Shown piece after piece: positions 46,511 through 57,135 of a stretch of DNA of 64,000 nt (its first letter is position 1; each line of letters begins with the position of its first letter). The notes beneath the pieces are model-generated. The model saw only the letters and a program-made list of their open reading frames with translations. It made no database searches and was not told the DNA's origin. The stretch is taken from NCBI RefSeq assembly GCF_019966595.1, contig NZ_JAINFJ010000004.1, positions 310,001 through 374,000 of the forward strand. The letters are read 5' to 3'. Made by a program: the position numbers and the translations under genes. The stretch is from Oricola indica. Lineage in GTDB: Bacteria; Pseudomonadota; Alphaproteobacteria; Rhizobiales; Rhizobiaceae.

Positions 46511-47253
46511 CCAAGATCCTCTTTCCCGCCATCGACCTGAAGGACGGCCAGTGCGTGCGCCTCGTCAAGGGCGACATGGGCCAGGCGACCGTCTACAACC
46601 CGGACCCCGCCGCGCAGGCGAAAGCCTTCGAGGACCAGGGCTTCGAGTGGCTGCACGTCGTCGATCTGAACGGCGCTTTCGAGGGCCAGTCGGTCAATGG
46701 CGCGGCGGTCGAGGCAATCTTGGCTGCAACGACCAATCCTGTGCAGCTCGGCGGTGGCATTCGCACGCTCGAGCACATCGAGAACTGGCTGGAAAAGGGC
46801 TTGGCCCGCGTCATTCTCGGCACAATCGCCGTGCGCGATCCGGATCTCGTCATAGAGGCTTGCAGGCAGTTTCCCGGCAAGATCGCGGTCGGCATCGACG
46901 CCAAGGGCGGCAAGGTTGCCGTCGAAGGCTGGGCCGAAGCCTCCGAACTCGGCGTCATCGAGCTGGCGAAGAAATTCGAGGGCGCCGGCGTCGCCGCGAT
47001 CATCTACACCGATATCGACCGTGACGGCATCCTGACGGGCATCAACTGGGAATCGACCATCGATCTGGCCGATGCCGTCTCGATCCCCGTCATTGCGTCT
47101 GGCGGATTGGCGTCGATTGCGGATGTCGTCCGCATGACGATGCCGGATGCGGTCAAGCTGGAAGGCGCGATATCCGGCCGCGCGCTCTATGACGGTCGGA
47201 TCGACCCGGAACAAGCTTTGGCGGTTCTGCGCGGCGAAGGGAGGGGAAAATGA
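46507..47253 (+). CDS. hisA: ProFAR isomerase HisA
   Basis: HisA isomerises ProFAR to PRFAR. The 248-residue TIM barrel has Asp8 in [14 protein letters not shown], the phosphate loop GGGIRT and the second Asp in YTDIDRDG, with the ASGGLAS motif. Its ATG overlaps the stop of the orphan ORF and its stop overlaps hisF (ATGA). Confidence 0.97.
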   Translation: MTKILFPAIDLKDGQCVRLVKGDMGQATVYNPDPAAQAKAFEDQGFEWLHVVDLNGAFEGQSVNGAAVEAILAATTNPVQLGGGIRTLEHIENWLEKGLARVILGTIAVRDPDLVIEACRQFPGKIAVGIDAKGGKVAVEGWAEASELGVIELAKKFEGAGVAAIIYTDIDRDGILTGINWESTIDLADAVSIPVIASGGLASIADVVRMTMPDAVKLEGAISGRALYDGRIDPEQALAVLRGEGRGK

Positions 47254-48029
47254 CCCTGAAAGCCCGCGTCATCCCCTGCCTCGACGTCGCCGGTGGCCGA
47301 GTGGTCAAGGGCGTGAATTTCGTCGATCTGGTCGATGCCGGTGATCCGGTCGAGGCGGCAAAGGCTTATGACGCCGCCGGTGCCGATGAACTCTGCTTCC
47401 TCGACATTACGGCCTCTTCCGATGATCGCGAGACGATCTATGACGTCGTCGCCCGCACCGCCGAACAGTGCTTCATGCCGCTGACTGTTGGTGGCGGGGT
47501 GCGCGCGGTCGAGGATGTACGCAAGCTGCTGCTTGCCGGCGCTGACAAGGTCTCCATCAACACGGCTGCCGTGAAACGGCCGGAACTGGTCGCCGAAGCC
47601 GCCGACAAGTTCGGCAACCAGTGCATCGTCGTCGCCATCGACGCCAAGGCGGTCGATGAGGGGGACGCCGAGCCGCGCTGGGAAATCTTCACCCATGGCG
47701 GCCGCGTCCCGACCGGTATCGATGCGGTGGAGTTCGCGCGCAAGGTGACAGAGCTCGGCGCAGGTGAGATCCTGCTGACCTCGATGGACCGCGACGGCAC
47801 CAAGATCGGCTACAACATTCCGCTGACGCGGGCCGTTGCCGATGCGGTGCGCGTACCTGTGATCGCGTCTGGCGGCGTCGGTACGCTCGATCACCTGGTC
47901 GAGGGAATCCGCGACGGTCACGCCACTGCCGTGCTTGCCGCCTCGATCTTCCATTTCGGAACCTATACGATCGGTGAGGCCAAGGATCATATGGCCGAAG
48001 CCGGCATCGCCGTGCGCCGCGACGCCTGA
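47250..48029 (+). CDS. hisF: imidazole glycerol phosphate synthase cyclase subunit
   Basis: HisF makes imidazole glycerol phosphate and AICAR from PRFAR and the ammonia supplied by HisH. The 259-residue barrel has [17 protein letters not shown] with catalytic Asp11, [11 protein letters not shown], and [10 protein letters not shown] with the second Asp. It is coupled to hisA, and hisE follows 13 bp downstream. Confidence 0.98.
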   Translation: MTLKARVIPCLDVAGGRVVKGVNFVDLVDAGDPVEAAKAYDAAGADELCFLDITASSDDRETIYDVVARTAEQCFMPLTVGGGVRAVEDVRKLLLAGADKVSINTAAVKRPELVAEAADKFGNQCIVVAIDAKAVDEGDAEPRWEIFTHGGRVPTGIDAVEFARKVTELGAGEILLTSMDRDGTKIGYNIPLTRAVADAVRVPVIASGGVGTLDHLVEGIRDGHATAVLAASIFHFGTYTIGEAKDHMAEAGIAVRRDA

Positions 48030-48042
48030 ACGGAAAGAAACA

Positions 48043-48366
48043 ATGACCGATTTCACGCTTGCCGACCTCGAGACAATCGTCGCCGCGCGCGCAGCCTCCG
48101 GAGACGAAAGCTCCTGGACGGCGAAACTCGTCGGCAAGGGTATCGAGAAAGCGTCCAAGAAGCTGGGCGAGGAAGCGGTCGAGACCGTGATCGCGGCGAT
48201 CGGTCAGGATCGCGGACAGCTTGTGGGAGAAACGGCCGACCTGCTATACCATCTCCTTGTCGTCCTCCACATTCGCGGCGTTGCGCTGGACGAGGTTCTG
48301 GCAGAACTTGAAAGCCGCACGGGCCGGACCGGGATCGAGGAAAAGGCGTCCCGTCCCGGGGAGTAA
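48043..48366 (+). CDS. hisE: phosphoribosyl-ATP diphosphatase
   Basis: HisE hydrolyses PR-ATP to PR-AMP in step two of histidine synthesis. The 107-residue MazG-like all-helical protein has [24 protein letters not shown] and [13 protein letters not shown] with the metal-binding Glu/Asp residues. ATG 48043 is chosen over the frame opening at 47935, which overlaps hisF. HisG, HisD, HisC and HisI are not in this window. Confidence 0.97.
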   Translation: MTDFTLADLETIVAARAASGDESSWTAKLVGKGIEKASKKLGEEAVETVIAAIGQDRGQLVGETADLLYHLLVVLHIRGVALDEVLAELESRTGRTGIEEKASRPGE

Positions 48367-48380
48367 TCACAGGCAACTTC

Positions 48381-49385
48381 ATGGACCAATCCGTCAAGCG
48401 CAGCGGGCACACGGTGCATACCGATCCACTCGACCAGTTGTCGGGCAGCGAGTTGTCGCCCTATCGGCGCTTTTCGGCGGCCAGATGGTCCGAATTCAGG
48501 GCCGATACGCCCCTGACCCTGACATCGGACGAGGTCATGCGGCTGCGCTCGCTGAACGACCCGGTCGACCTCGAGGAGGTCCGGCGCATTTACCTGTCGA
48601 TGTCGCGCCTGCTCTATTCCCATGTCGAGGCGTCGCAGAGCCTGTTCGAGCAGCGCAAGACCTTTCTCAATGTCGACGAGGCGATCAAGACGCCCTTCAT
48701 CATCGGCATCGCCGGATCGGTCGCCGTCGGCAAGTCGACCACGGCGCGTATCCTGAAGGAACTGCTGGCGCGATGGTCGTCCAACCCGAAGGTCGACCTC
48801 GTGACGACGGACGGGTTTCTCCTGCCCAATGCCGTTTTGCGCGAACAGGGCCTGATGGAACGAAAGGGTTTTCCGGAGAGCTACGACGTCCCCGCCGTCC
48901 TGCGGTTCCTGTCGGCCATCAAGGCGGGCGAGCATTCTGTGCGCGCGCCGCTTTATTCGCATCTCGTCTATGACGTGCTGCCGGACGAATACATAACCAT
49001 CGACCGGCCGGATATCCTGATCTTCGAAGGGATCAACGTTCTGCAGGTTCGCGACCTGCCGGAGGACGGCAAGATGGTGCCCTTCGTGTCGGACTATTTC
49101 GATTTCTCGATCTATATCGACGCCGACGAGGAGCAGATCCACGACTGGTACGTGACCCGCTTCATGCGGTTGCGCGAGACGGCGTTCCGCGATCCGAAGA
49201 GTTTCTTTCACCGCTACTCGGAACTGTCGAAGGATTCCGCGCTCGGTATCGCGGAGGGATTGTGGACCAATATCAACCTGAAAAACCTCAGGGAAAACAT
49301 CCAGCCGACGCGCCCGCGCGCCGATCTGATCCTCAAGAAGGGGTCCGACCACCTCGTTGAGGAAGTCCTGCTCAGGAAGCTCTGA
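48381..49385 (+). CDS. coaA: pantothenate kinase (type I)
   Basis: CoaA phosphorylates pantothenate, the committed step to CoA. The 334-residue type I enzyme has [15 protein letters not shown], the P-loop GSVAVGKST and the TTDGFLLPN segment with the catalytic Asp. It also has [26 protein letters not shown] and the RADLILKKG end. Placement after hisE (14-bp gap) is common in rhizobia. Confidence 0.97.
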   Translation: MDQSVKRSGHTVHTDPLDQLSGSELSPYRRFSAARWSEFRADTPLTLTSDEVMRLRSLNDPVDLEEVRRIYLSMSRLLYSHVEASQSLFEQRKTFLNVDEAIKTPFIIGIAGSVAVGKSTTARILKELLARWSSNPKVDLVTTDGFLLPNAVLREQGLMERKGFPESYDVPAVLRFLSAIKAGEHSVRAPLYSHLVYDVLPDEYITIDRPDILIFEGINVLQVRDLPEDGKMVPFVSDYFDFSIYIDADEEQIHDWYVTRFMRLRETAFRDPKSFFHRYSELSKDSALGIAEGLWTNINLKNLRENIQPTRPRADLILKKGSDHLVEEVLLRKL

Positions 49386-49391
49386 TCGCGA

Positions 49392-50009
49392 TTACGCGGG
49401 CTTCGTCACCCGGCGCAGCGTCAGGTTGATGCGTCCGCCGTTCTTCAGGAGCGCCGAGGTCGCCGGATAGATCCGGTCGACGCCGTGATAGCAGAGCCGT
49501 CCCGGTCCGCCGAGCAGGATGACGTCGCCGCTGTCCAGCTTGAGAGAGACGGTCCGACCGGATCGCGTGGTCTCGCCGATCCGGAACAGGCAGGTATCGC
49601 CGAGCGAGACCGAGAGAACCGGCGCGTCGAAATCCTCCTCGTCGCGGTCCTGATGCAGACCCATCTTCGCCGTATCCTCGTAGAAATTGACGAGGCATGC
49701 CTCCGGCGGATGCGGATAGCCGCTATAGTCTTCCCAGAGTTTCATCAGGGACGCCGGAAAATCCGGCCAGGGTGCGCCGGAAACCGGGTGCGTCGCCTGA
49801 TAGCGATAGCCGCGCTCCTTGTCGGTGACCCAGCCGAGCGACCCGCAATTGGTCATGCGAACGCTCATTTCCTTGCCGGTGCGCGGCATGCGCGGCGTAA
49901 ACAGCGGCGCCTTCGTGACGACCGCCCGAATGTCCTCGACCAGTCCGCGCTGCTCATCCAGCGACAGACAGCCGGGTATGTGGCGGACGCCCTTTGGAAG
50001 TACCAGCAT
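49392..50009 (-). CDS. alkB: alpha-ketoglutarate-dependent dioxygenase AlkB
   Basis: AlkB repairs alkylated bases (1-methyladenine, 3-methylcytosine) by oxidative demethylation with Fe(II) and 2-oxoglutarate. The 205-residue protein has the iron ligands His and Asp in MGLHQDRDEEDF and His in CYHGVDRI, and the 2-oxoglutarate Arg in RINLTLRRV. The N-terminal substrate-lid segment SVRMTNCGSLGWVTD is typical. No ada gene is nearby. It converges with coaA with only 6 bp between stops. Confidence 0.95.
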   Translation of the reverse strand: MLVLPKGVRHIPGCLSLDEQRGLVEDIRAVVTKAPLFTPRMPRTGKEMSVRMTNCGSLGWVTDKERGYRYQATHPVSGAPWPDFPASLMKLWEDYSGYPHPPEACLVNFYEDTAKMGLHQDRDEEDFDAPVLSVSLGDTCLFRIGETTRSGRTVSLKLDSGDVILLGGPGRLCYHGVDRIYPATSALLKNGGRINLTLRRVTKPA

Positions 50010-50069
50010 GGTCAGGATATGGGTTTCCGGCGGCGAAACGCCATGCGCCGCCGCCGGATTTTTCGAGTA

Positions 50070-50513
50070 TCAGTCGGCGTCCGGGATGCGCAGGACCTGC
50101 CCGGGATAGATCTTGTCGGGATGGGTCAGCATCGGCGTGTTCGCCTCGAAGATGAGATTGTACTTCGATCCGTTTCCATAGGCCTTCTCGGCAATCGCCC
50201 AGAGCGTGTCGCCCTTTTCCACCGTGTGGAATTTGGGGTCTCCGGCCGGCGCGTCGGCGACCTTGAGCTCGCTGGCCTCGACCTTGGAAATCCCGAGGGT
50301 GTTGCCGACCGCGACGACCGCCTTCTCGAAAATCGACTGGTCTTCGACGGCTCCCTTGATGATCGCGGTATCGCCCTTCACCTCGATTTCCACGCCTTCC
50401 GTGCCGAGGGCGTGCGAATCGAGTTCTTTCTTCAGTTCTTTCGCATTTTCCTCTTCATCGTCGCCGAAGCCGAGTTTTTTGCCTGCCGATTTCACGAAAT
50501 CGAAAAATCCCAT
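50070..50513 (-). CDS. BON and LysM domain protein (Kbp/YgaU-like)
   Basis: The 147-residue protein has an N-terminal amphipathic segment (MGFFDFVKSAGKKLGFG), a BON domain (about residues 35-88, VEIEVKGDTAIIKGAVEDQ) and a C-terminal LysM domain (residues 95-145, HTVEKGDTLWAIAEKAYGNGSKYNLIFEAN). E. coli Kbp has the same layout and binds potassium; this role is inferred here. There is no signal peptide, as in Kbp. Confidence 0.92.
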   Translation of the reverse strand: MGFFDFVKSAGKKLGFGDDEEENAKELKKELDSHALGTEGVEIEVKGDTAIIKGAVEDQSIFEKAVVAVGNTLGISKVEASELKVADAPAGDPKFHTVEKGDTLWAIAEKAYGNGSKYNLIFEANTPMLTHPDKIYPGQVLRIPDAD

Positions 50514-50591
50514 CGCAACATCCTTCCCGATAAACTTTACAACGCCGCGCCTCGCGACCGGATCGACCTTAATGCGCGCAATTGCGGCGGG

Positions 50592-51029
50592 CTAGTCCTC
50601 GGTATCGACGCTGCCGCGCATTTTCTTGATCTGCGCCCGGCCGGCCTTGGCCTTCAGCCGACGTTCGACCGAGCCGCGCGTCGGCCTCGTCTTCTTGCGC
50701 GGAGGGGGCGGCGGCTCGAGCGCCTTGAGGACGAGGCCCTTCAGGCGTTCCCGCGCGTCCTCCCGGTTGCGCTCCTGCGCCCGGTGCCGGCTCGCATGGA
50801 TGAGGATCGACCCGTCCTTTGCGGCGCGTTTGCCGGCGATCTGGACGAGTCGCTTCAATTGCTGATCGTTGAACACACCGGCGGAGCCGGGAAAGAAGCG
50901 CAGCTGCACGGCGCTCGACGTCTTGTTGACGTTCTGCCCGCCGGGCCCGGAGGCGAGCACGAAATCCTCCGTCATCGACCAGCCGGGCAGGATCATCCCG
51001 TGACGGATCGGCAGGTCATCGACGCTCAT
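50592..51029 (-). CDS. arfB: ribosome-rescue peptidyl-tRNA hydrolase ArfB (YaeJ)
   Basis: ArfB rescues ribosomes stalled at mRNA ends by hydrolysing peptidyl-tRNA. The 145-residue protein has the GGQ motif in ASGPGGQNVNKTSSAVQLRF and lacks the codon-recognition domain of RF1/2. Its basic C-terminal tail (KKTRPTRGSVERRLKAKAGRAQIKKMRG) is the part that enters the empty mRNA channel. The gene follows pckA at a distance of 136 bp and is separated from it by a terminator. Confidence 0.95.
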   Translation of the reverse strand: MSVDDLPIRHGMILPGWSMTEDFVLASGPGGQNVNKTSSAVQLRFFPGSAGVFNDQQLKRLVQIAGKRAAKDGSILIHASRHRAQERNREDARERLKGLVLKALEPPPPPRKKTRPTRGSVERRLKAKAGRAQIKKMRGSVDTED

Positions 51030-51110
51030 TGTTTTCGCTCGGGTTCGAATGCCTCATCATGGCACGAGACGTTAAGCGTTGCGCCGGCTCGAAAAAAGCC
51101 GTGGCAAAAG

Positions 51111-51142
51111 AAAAACGGCGCCTGCCGCGAAGCAGACGCCGT
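51111..51142 (-). terminator. rho-independent terminator after pckA
   Basis: An 11-bp stem with one mismatch, ACGGCGCCTGC (51115-51125) / GCAGACGCCGT (51132-51142), has a CGCGAA loop. On the minus strand it is followed by TTTTT (51111-51115), 24 bp past the pckA stop. Confidence 0.85.
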
Positions 51143-51165
51143 GGACTCACCCTTGCGGGCTGCTG

Positions 51166-52776
<1,611 letters not shown>

Positions 52777-53153
52777 TGTCCTCACCAGTCGGGTCTCTTT
52801 TTGGTTGCTCCTGTCGCCGCCAGCAGCCGCGAAAATTTTAAATCTGTTTAAGTCTGCGTTTAAACAGGGTTAGAGCGTGAAACAGAAATAACCATGGATT
52901 TCAAATGATTAATCGATTTAATCTTTAAAAAAATAATTTAATCGGTTCAAGTTGTGCGTAAAAGACGTAGTTGGGAGCCTTGTCGTACGGCAATTTGTCG
53001 GAGCGCACCGGTTTCATCGTCCGCCCATGGAAAGGGGCGCTCCATGACACCAGTTGCGTTCTGTGCCACATTTTGCGCCAAGTTTCGGCGTCAACCGCTC
53101 ACCTTCTGGAGGCGAGCAAGGGACAAGGCGTTATGGCTGGGGAGAATTTCAGC
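52777..53153. promoter_or_regulatory. divergent pckA-chvI control region
   Basis: The 377-bp gene-free stretch is AT-rich between 52831 and 52960. It contains an inverted repeat (52844-52867) on the pckA side and three copies of an (A)TT(T)AATC element (52908-52914, 52916-52923, 52936-52943) in the middle. The half nearer to chvI (about 52970-53153) has normal GC and an open frame that I regard as chvI leader, not protein. Confidence 0.7.
52844..52867. promoter_or_regulatory. operator candidate upstream of pckA
   Basis: The inverted repeat CTGTTTAA-N8-TTAAACAG has perfect 8-bp arms and lies 68 bp before the pckA start codon. Its size and symmetry suit a dimeric repressor. In Sinorhizobium pckA is controlled by the LacI-family protein PckR; whether this is such a site is inference. 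Confidence 0.5.
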
Positions 53154-53858
53154 ATGCAGACAGTTGCGCTGGTCGATGACGACCGGAACATCCTGACTTC
53201 GGTATCGATCGCCCTCGAGGCGGAAGGATATCGGGTCGAGACCTTTACCGATGGCGCCTCCGCGCTCGAGGGATTGGTCACGCGTCCACCCAATCTCGCG
53301 ATCCTCGATATCAAGATGCCGCGGATGGACGGCATGGAGCTCCTGCGCCGGCTGCGTCAGAAGACCGACCTGCCGGTAATCTTCCTGACCTCCAAGGACG
53401 ATGAGATCGACGAGTTGTTCGGCCTGAAGATGGGCGCCGACGATTTCATCACCAAGCCGTTTTCCCAGCGCCTGCTGGTCGAACGCGTCCGGGCCGTGCT
53501 GCGCCGGACCGCCGCCCGCGAAATCGCGGTCAAGGGCGATGCCGCCAGCCAGGCCCAGTCGATCGTGCGCGGCAACCTCGTTCTGGACCAGGAACGCCAC
53601 ACCTGCACCTGGAAGGACCAGCCCGTCACGCTGACGGTGACGGAATTCCTGATCCTGCACGCGCTGGCGCAGCGCCCCGGCGTCGTGAAAAGCCGTGATT
53701 CCCTGATGGATGCGGCCTATGATGACCAGGTTTATGTGGATGACCGGACGATCGACAGCCACATCAAGCGCCTGCGCAAGAAGTTCAAGGTCGTCGACGA
53801 CAGTTTCGACATGATCGAAACGCTTTATGGCGTCGGTTACCGGTTCCGGGAAAGCTGA
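53154..53858 (+). CDS. chvI: two-component response regulator ChvI
   Basis: ChvI is the OmpR/PhoB-type regulator paired with ChvG, controlling acid response, envelope and exopolysaccharide genes in rhizobia and Brucella (BvrR). The 234-residue protein has a receiver with Asp8-Asp10 and phospho-acceptor Asp52 ([10 protein letters not shown]), the switch Lys in LTSKDDE, and a winged-helix output domain ([20 protein letters not shown] to [12 protein letters not shown]). ATG 53154 with GGAGA upstream gives the family N-terminus [13 protein letters not shown] 53133 is in frame too. Confidence 0.97.
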   Translation: MQTVALVDDDRNILTSVSIALEAEGYRVETFTDGASALEGLVTRPPNLAILDIKMPRMDGMELLRRLRQKTDLPVIFLTSKDDEIDELFGLKMGADDFITKPFSQRLLVERVRAVLRRTAAREIAVKGDAASQAQSIVRGNLVLDQERHTCTWKDQPVTLTVTEFLILHALAQRPGVVKSRDSLMDAAYDDQVYVDDRTIDSHIKRLRKKFKVVDDSFDMIETLYGVGYRFRES

Positions 53859-53892
53859 ACCGACGCCGATCCAAGGCTGAAGACGAGGCGCA

Positions 53893-55701
53893 ATGACGCT
53901 GGAAGCCGATCACATCGCTTACAGGACCGGGACCGAAAAACCCGAAACGCGCCGCGGCCGTGAAAAGGCCGCGCCGCGCGCTCCGGGCGCGTCGCGGGGC
54001 GGCTTCCTTCGGCCGCTGCGCAGACTGTTCGGCGGATACATCTTCTCCTCGCTGACGCATCGTATCCTCTTCCTGAACCTCGCCGCGCTGGGCGTGTTGA
54101 TGTCGGGCATCCTCTACATCAACCAGTTCCGAGACGGGCTGATCGATGCGCGCGTCGAAAGCCTGATGATCCAGGGCGAGATCATTGCCGGGGCGATCGC
54201 GGCCTCGGCCAATGTCGAGACCAATGCGATCCTGATCGATCCCGACAAGCTGCTCGAACTGCAGGCCGGCGAGTCGATCGTTCCGAATGCCGACCGGTTC
54301 GACAATCTGGATTTCCCGATTAATCCGGAGCGCGTCGCCCCGGTCCTTCAACGATTGATTTCGCCGACCCGCACACGTGCGCGCATCTATGACCGCGAGG
54401 CGATCCTGCTGCTCGACTCGCGCCGGCTCTACGCTGGCGGACAGGTTCTGCGCTACGATCTTCCGGAGATCGATGACAACGATCAGGGCCTGATGGACCG
54501 GATCGACCGGCTGATCTCGCGCATCTTCCGCCGCCGCGACCTGAGCGTCTACACAGAGCAGCCGGGCGGCAGCGGGACGGCCTATTCGGAGGTCATGGCG
54601 GCACTCGCCGGCGGGCGCTCGCAGATCGTTCGCATCAGCCCGCAGGGTGAGCTTATCGTCTCGGTCGCTGTGCCGATCCAGCGTTTTCGCGCGGTTCTCG
54701 GCGTGTTGCAGCTATCGACGCAGGGCGGTGATATCGACAAGATCGTCAAGGCCGAACGTTTCGCGATGATGCGCGTGTTCGGGGTCGCCGTCATCGTCAA
54801 CATCATCCTGTCGATCGCCCTGGCAGGCACCATCGCCAATCCGCTGCGCCGCCTTGCCGCCGCCGCGGTGCGGGTGCGGCGCTCGATCAAACTGCGCGAG
54901 GAAATTCCCGACTTCTCGTCCCGGCAGGACGAGATCGGCAATCTGTCGGTCGCGCTGCGCGACATGACGAATTCGCTCTATGCGCGTATCGACGCCATCG
55001 AGAGTTTCGCCGCCGATGTTAGTCACGAACTGAAGAATCCGCTGACATCGCTTCGCAGCGCCGTTGAGACCTTGCCGCTTGCGAAGAACGATGACATGCG
55101 CAAGCGCCTGACCGATGTGATCGAGCACGATGTCCGCCGCCTCGACCGGTTGATCTCTGATATCTCGGATGCGTCGCGCCTCGATGCCGAACTGGTTCGC
55201 GAAGACGCCTCGACGGTCGATCTGTCCCGGTTGCTTTCCGAATTGGTCGGCATCCTCGATCAGAGCGTCGCCGCGGGAAATGCGAAGCTCAAGCTGCATG
55301 TCGGCAAGCTGCCGGCCGGCGCGAAAGGCTTCCATGTCAACGGTCACGAACTGCGAATTGGCCAGGTCATCACGAATCTCGTTCAGAATGCGTTTTCCTT
55401 CATTCCGAAAAAGAACGGCCGCGTGGATGTCCATCTGTCCATGACGCCGACCCACGTCGTCGTTGCGGTGGAGGATAACGGTCCGGGCATTCGGGCCGAA
55501 AACATCGAGAACATCTTCCAGCGCTTTTACACGGACCGGCCGGGGCCCGATCAATTTGGTAAAAACTCAGGTCTCGGCCTGTCGATCTCGCGCCAGATCG
55601 TCGAAGCGCATGGCGGCAAGCTGACGGCGGAGAATATTCCCGGAGGCCCCGACGGTCAGCCGGCCGGTGCACGCTTCATCATGCGGTTGCCGCGCGAATG
55701 A
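53893..55701 (+). CDS. chvG: sensor histidine kinase ChvG (ExoS/BvrS type)
   Basis: The 602-residue kinase has two transmembrane helices (about 57-77 and 293-315) around a periplasmic sensing domain, then a HAMP region (NPLRRLAAAAVRVRRSIKLREE). The dimerisation domain carries the phospho-accepting His378 in DVSHELKNPLTS, and the ATPase domain has NLVQNAFSFIP, EDNGPGI and GLGLSISRQI. It signals to ChvI, whose gene lies 34 bp upstream. The hprK start overlaps the stop (ATGA). Confidence 0.97.
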   Translation: MTLEADHIAYRTGTEKPETRRGREKAAPRAPGASRGGFLRPLRRLFGGYIFSSLTHRILFLNLAALGVLMSGILYINQFRDGLIDARVESLMIQGEIIAGAIAASANVETNAILIDPDKLLELQAGESIVPNADRFDNLDFPINPERVAPVLQRLISPTRTRARIYDREAILLLDSRRLYAGGQVLRYDLPEIDDNDQGLMDRIDRLISRIFRRRDLSVYTEQPGGSGTAYSEVMAALAGGRSQIVRISPQGELIVSVAVPIQRFRAVLGVLQLSTQGGDIDKIVKAERFAMMRVFGVAVIVNIILSIALAGTIANPLRRLAAAAVRVRRSIKLREEIPDFSSRQDEIGNLSVALRDMTNSLYARIDAIESFAADVSHELKNPLTSLRSAVETLPLAKNDDMRKRLTDVIEHDVRRLDRLISDISDASRLDAELVREDASTVDLSRLLSELVGILDQSVAAGNAKLKLHVGKLPAGAKGFHVNGHELRIGQVITNLVQNAFSFIPKKNGRVDVHLSMTPTHVVVAVEDNGPGIRAENIENIFQRFYTDRPGPDQFGKNSGLGLSISRQIVEAHGGKLTAENIPGGPDGQPAGARFIMRLPRE

Positions 55702-56189
55702 CGAATGCGGGAACCGGCGATATTGGCCAATCGCTGGAACATGCCACAGTCGTCGAGATCGACGGACGCGGCGTGCTGATTCGTGGCGCTTCCGGATCGG
55801 GCAAGACAGCGCTCGCCATCGAGCTTCTCTTCCGGTGCCGCCTCTGCGGCATATCATCCGCCCTGATCGCCGACGATTATGCGTTTTTGAGATCCGATGC
55901 TGAACCAGCGGGTCTGGTCGCGGCGGCTCCGGAGAAGACTGCCGGCCAGATCGAGTTCAGGGGCTTCGGCATAGTGAATGTCGCGCCCGACCGGCATCGT
56001 CCGCAAACGCGCCTTGCCTTGTCCGCTCTGCTGTGTCCGCAGGAAGAAACGGAGCGGGTCGCCGACCCGGACCGGGTCTTTTCCTCCAACGGCATCGATC
56101 TTCCGGAACTGGCACTTCCCATGCGCCAGCACGCCGTGTCGGCCTGCGCCATCCTCGGATGGCTCGGTTTGTCGGATCGTATCCTCTGA
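55698..56189 (+). CDS. hprK: short-form HPr kinase/phosphorylase
   Basis: HprK phosphorylates HPr on Ser and links carbon status to catabolite control. This 163-residue protein is only the kinase core; the N-terminal domain of the roughly 310-residue Firmicutes enzyme is absent, as is usual in alphaproteobacteria. Walker A is RGASGSGKT, the catalytic Asp is in LIADDYAFL, and the signature-like GQIEFRGFGIVNV is present. It is coupled to chvG, and manX and ptsH follow. This gene order is conserved in rhizobia. Confidence 0.92.
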   Translation: MTNAGTGDIGQSLEHATVVEIDGRGVLIRGASGSGKTALAIELLFRCRLCGISSALIADDYAFLRSDAEPAGLVAAAPEKTAGQIEFRGFGIVNVAPDRHRPQTRLALSALLCPQEETERVADPDRVFSSNGIDLPELALPMRQHAVSACAILGWLGLSDRIL

Positions 56190-56345
56190 TCGCACATCTC
56201 GAACAAAGCGAAAGCGATTGCCGGGAATTGACCGGAAACACCTTGTCATGCGGGAAAATTGCTGATCATGATGCGGGCGCCCGGAGGGGAGGTGGCCGTC
56301 GTCGAACGGCCGGACACCGTTGGGCAGGACGGGAGAAACAACGTA

Positions 56346-56747
56346 ATGATTGGCGTCGTGCTCGTAACGCACGGAAACCTCGCGGAAGAATTCAAGAATG
56401 CGGTCGAGCATGTCGTGGGCGCCCAGGTGCAGTTCGCCACGGTCTGCATAGGCGCTGATGATGACATGGAGCAGCGCCGCCGGGACATTCTCGCGCGCGT
56501 GGCCGATGTCGATGGCGGAGAGGGCGTTATCATTGTCACCGACATGTTCGGCGGCACGCCGTCCAACCTCTCGATTTCCGTCATGGAAACCGGCCGCATC
56601 GAGATCCTTGCCGGCATGAACCTGCCGATGCTGATTAAGCTGGCGCGTGCGCGCGAGGACCAGCCCATGAGCGAAGCGCTTTCCCAAGCCTGCGAGGCAG
56701 GTCGCAAATACATCAATGTCGCAAGCCAGATCCTTGCAGGGAAATGA
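56346..56747 (+). CDS. manX: PTS EIIA component, mannose family
   Basis: This 133-residue EIIA-Man domain accepts phosphate from HPr on His9 (VVLVTHGNLAEEF). TDMFGGTPSNLSIS is the other family motif. No EIIB/EIIC sugar permease genes are near, so it most likely acts in regulation rather than sugar uptake. ATG 56346 with GGGAGA at 56331-56336 is chosen over the frame opening at 56259. Confidence 0.94.
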   Translation: MIGVVLVTHGNLAEEFKNAVEHVVGAQVQFATVCIGADDDMEQRRRDILARVADVDGGEGVIIVTDMFGGTPSNLSISVMETGRIEILAGMNLPMLIKLARAREDQPMSEALSQACEAGRKYINVASQILAGK

Positions 56748-56763
56748 CGCGTTGGGCGGTGTG

Positions 56764-57039
56764 ATGAAGACTGCGACGCGCAGCCTGAAAATCACCAACA
56801 AACGGGGCCTTCACGCCCGTGCATCGTCGAAATTCGTCAAGCTGGTCGAACAGTTCGACGCCGTCATCACCGTCGCCCGTGACGGGCTTTCGGTTCATGG
56901 AACGTCGATCATGGGGTTGATGCTGCTCGCCGCCGGTCCCGGGTGTCATATCGAGGTGACCGCGGAGGGGCCCGATGCCGACGCCGCGCTGGACGCGGTC
57001 GCCGCCCTTCTGGACGACAAGTTCGGCGAGGGCGAGTAA
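56764..57039 (+). CDS. ptsH: phosphocarrier protein HPr
   Basis: The 91-residue HPr has the EI-phosphorylated His17 in KRGLHARASSKFV and the HprK target Ser48 in HGTSIMGLMLLAA. Both residues are intact, so both phosphorylation routes are possible. It follows manX by 16 bp in the chvG-hprK-manX-ptsH unit. Enzyme I (ptsP) is not in this window. Confidence 0.96.
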   Translation: MKTATRSLKITNKRGLHARASSKFVKLVEQFDAVITVARDGLSVHGTSIMGLMLLAAGPGCHIEVTAEGPDADAALDAVAALLDDKFGEGE

Positions 57040-57054
57040 CAATCGCGGATCAGC

Positions 57055-57074
57055 ATATAAGGATTTCCTTATAT
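57055..57074. promoter_or_regulatory. 20-bp palindrome upstream of ahcY, candidate SahR operator
   Basis: ATATAAGGA-TT-TCCTTATAT has perfect 9-bp arms and lies 61 bp before the ahcY start and 15 bp after the ptsH stop. SahR, an ArsR-family repressor that responds to S-adenosylhomocysteine, controls ahcY and other methyl-cycle genes in Proteobacteria from AT-rich palindromes; the assignment is inference. TATTAT (57072-57077) overlapping its right arm could be the -10 element. Confidence 0.6.
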
Positions 57075-57135
57075 TATGATTGTCAGTTCGGTCGCGCTCT
57101 GCTAGTCAGCGCGCCAAACCGAACGGAGTAATCCC

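Noticed and set aside
57040-57135. SAH or SAM riboswitch in the ahcY leader
   Set aside because: The 96-nt leader has only the AT-rich palindrome and no set of helices or conserved cores that I could match to those riboswitches.
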